A stretch of 5,735 nt of DNA from assembly GCA_003131705.1 (NCBI GenBank), contig PKUY01000331.1:3424-9158 (forward strand), given 5' to 3'. This DNA is from Acidobacteriota bacterium. GTDB taxonomy: Bacteria > Acidobacteriota > Terriglobia > Acidiferrales > UBA7541. A program made the translations under genes and the position numbers. Below are positions 5,285 to 5,735 of the stretch, in pieces. A model generated the notes under the pieces. It was not told where the DNA came from and made no database searches. It saw only the letters and a list, made by a program, of their open reading frames with translations. How positions within the stretch are numbered: the stretch's first letter is position 1; every line of letters starts with the position of its first letter.

Positions 5285-5735
5285 TTAGCGGACGCTGAAT
5301 GAAGTCATCAGGGCGTCCAAACCCAATTGACGGCCGATATTGCGGCGCAGCCGGCCTTCGAGAGTGTCTAAGCCTCGCGTGGCCTCAAGGACCCATTGCC
5401 AACTGATTTTCTTGCTTAGCGTCTCTACTTCCCGCCGCAGGTCGGGATTGCGGGGGAAACTACTCTTTGGCTCCACGGAGGCTTCGAGCAAGTCCGTGAG
5501 TAAACTATAAAGCAGCTCCAAAACATTTTCAAACGATTCCTGCTCCTGCTTGGCAAGCTGCGCCGTGGCCGCGAAAATATCTCCGTATTTTTCTCCCGCA
5601 ATCGCCTGCTCGATAAGAACCAACACGCTCCTGCGCAGCCGCGCCGATTCGGTGAGGTCGAGCGACAGGGCGGCACCAGGACTGCCGCCGGAAAGCTCCG
5701 CGGCCAGCTTCCTCTCGGCGGGCCTGGTGGCGCCG
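5285..5735 (-). CDS. holB: DNA polymerase III subunit delta' (5' partial)
   Basis: C-terminal 149 residues of a clamp-loader delta'-type protein; the gene runs off the window at 5735. Delta' is the ATPase-inactive stator of the gamma/tau complex, which loads the sliding clamp onto DNA during replication. The frame is open to the window end. The GTG at 5626 is internal, since the residues before it continue the family pattern: ERKLAAELSGGSPGAAL matches the conserved SxGSPGxAL segment that ends the AAA+ lid domain in delta'. After it comes an all-helical C-terminal domain (residues about 37-149 of the visible part), rich in Leu and Glu, ending in the pattern LEGRLRRNIGRQLGLDALM typical of the collar domain. 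It ends with TAA at 5287-5285. The 110-base gap to the Hfq-like gene leaves room for a separate promoter. The AAA+ N-terminal part, including zinc-binding and nucleotide-pocket residues, is not visible. Confidence 0.88.
   Translation of the reverse strand, partial: GATRPAERKLAAELSGGSPGAALSLDLTESARLRRSVLVLIEQAIAGEKYGDIFAATAQLAKQEQESFENVLELLYSLLTDLLEASVEPKSSFPRNPDLRREVETLSKKISWQWVLEATRGLDTLEGRLRRNIGRQLGLDALMTSFSVR

Overview
The window reads as an ordinary chromosomal stretch of a member of the Acidobacteriota (probably class Terriglobia). It has moderately high GC and Shine-Dalgarno-led genes. It carries two protein families I recall mainly from acidobacteria: a DUF6599-like protein and a short Ala/Pro-rich secreted family with the sequence RLFGVLPNY. 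It also has a bacillithiol-type glycosyltransferase and a divergent Sm/Hfq protein. The phylum call is inference from protein resemblance, not from a marker gene.

Left half, + strand. Bases 1-1140 hold the 3' part of an AMIN-domain N-acetylmuramoyl-L-alanine amidase, whose N-terminus lies outside the window. A 30-base gap separates it from a secreted, C-terminally anchored DUF6599-like protein (1171-2367), probably in the same operon. A 318-base intergenic region (2368-2685) follows. It holds a good sigma70-like promoter, a structured segment of about 90 nt and a terminator-like hairpin with a T-rich tail. This looks like a small RNA gene or an attenuated leader. Next is a 265-aa secreted protein of unknown function (2686-3483).

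Right half, - strand, convergent with the left half. Read in the direction of transcription, it contains the C-terminal part of DNA polymerase III delta' (holB-like, cut by the window end at 5735), a 117-aa Sm/Hfq-like protein with two well-formed in-frame starts (5174-4821), and bshA (4752-3604), the glycosyltransferase of the first bacillithiol step. The gaps are 110 and 68 bases, so they may be one transcription unit. The two gene groups meet tail to tail at 3484-3603, which holds hairpins that may act as terminators.

The left genes concern the envelope (peptidoglycan hydrolysis and exported proteins). The right genes are housekeeping: replication, RNA binding and thiol redox. I see no mobile element, CRISPR array, tRNA, rRNA or defence system. 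The parts most worth a second look are the candidate RNA at 2408-2530 and the Hfq-like gene, for its duplicated start signal and altered RNA-binding residues.
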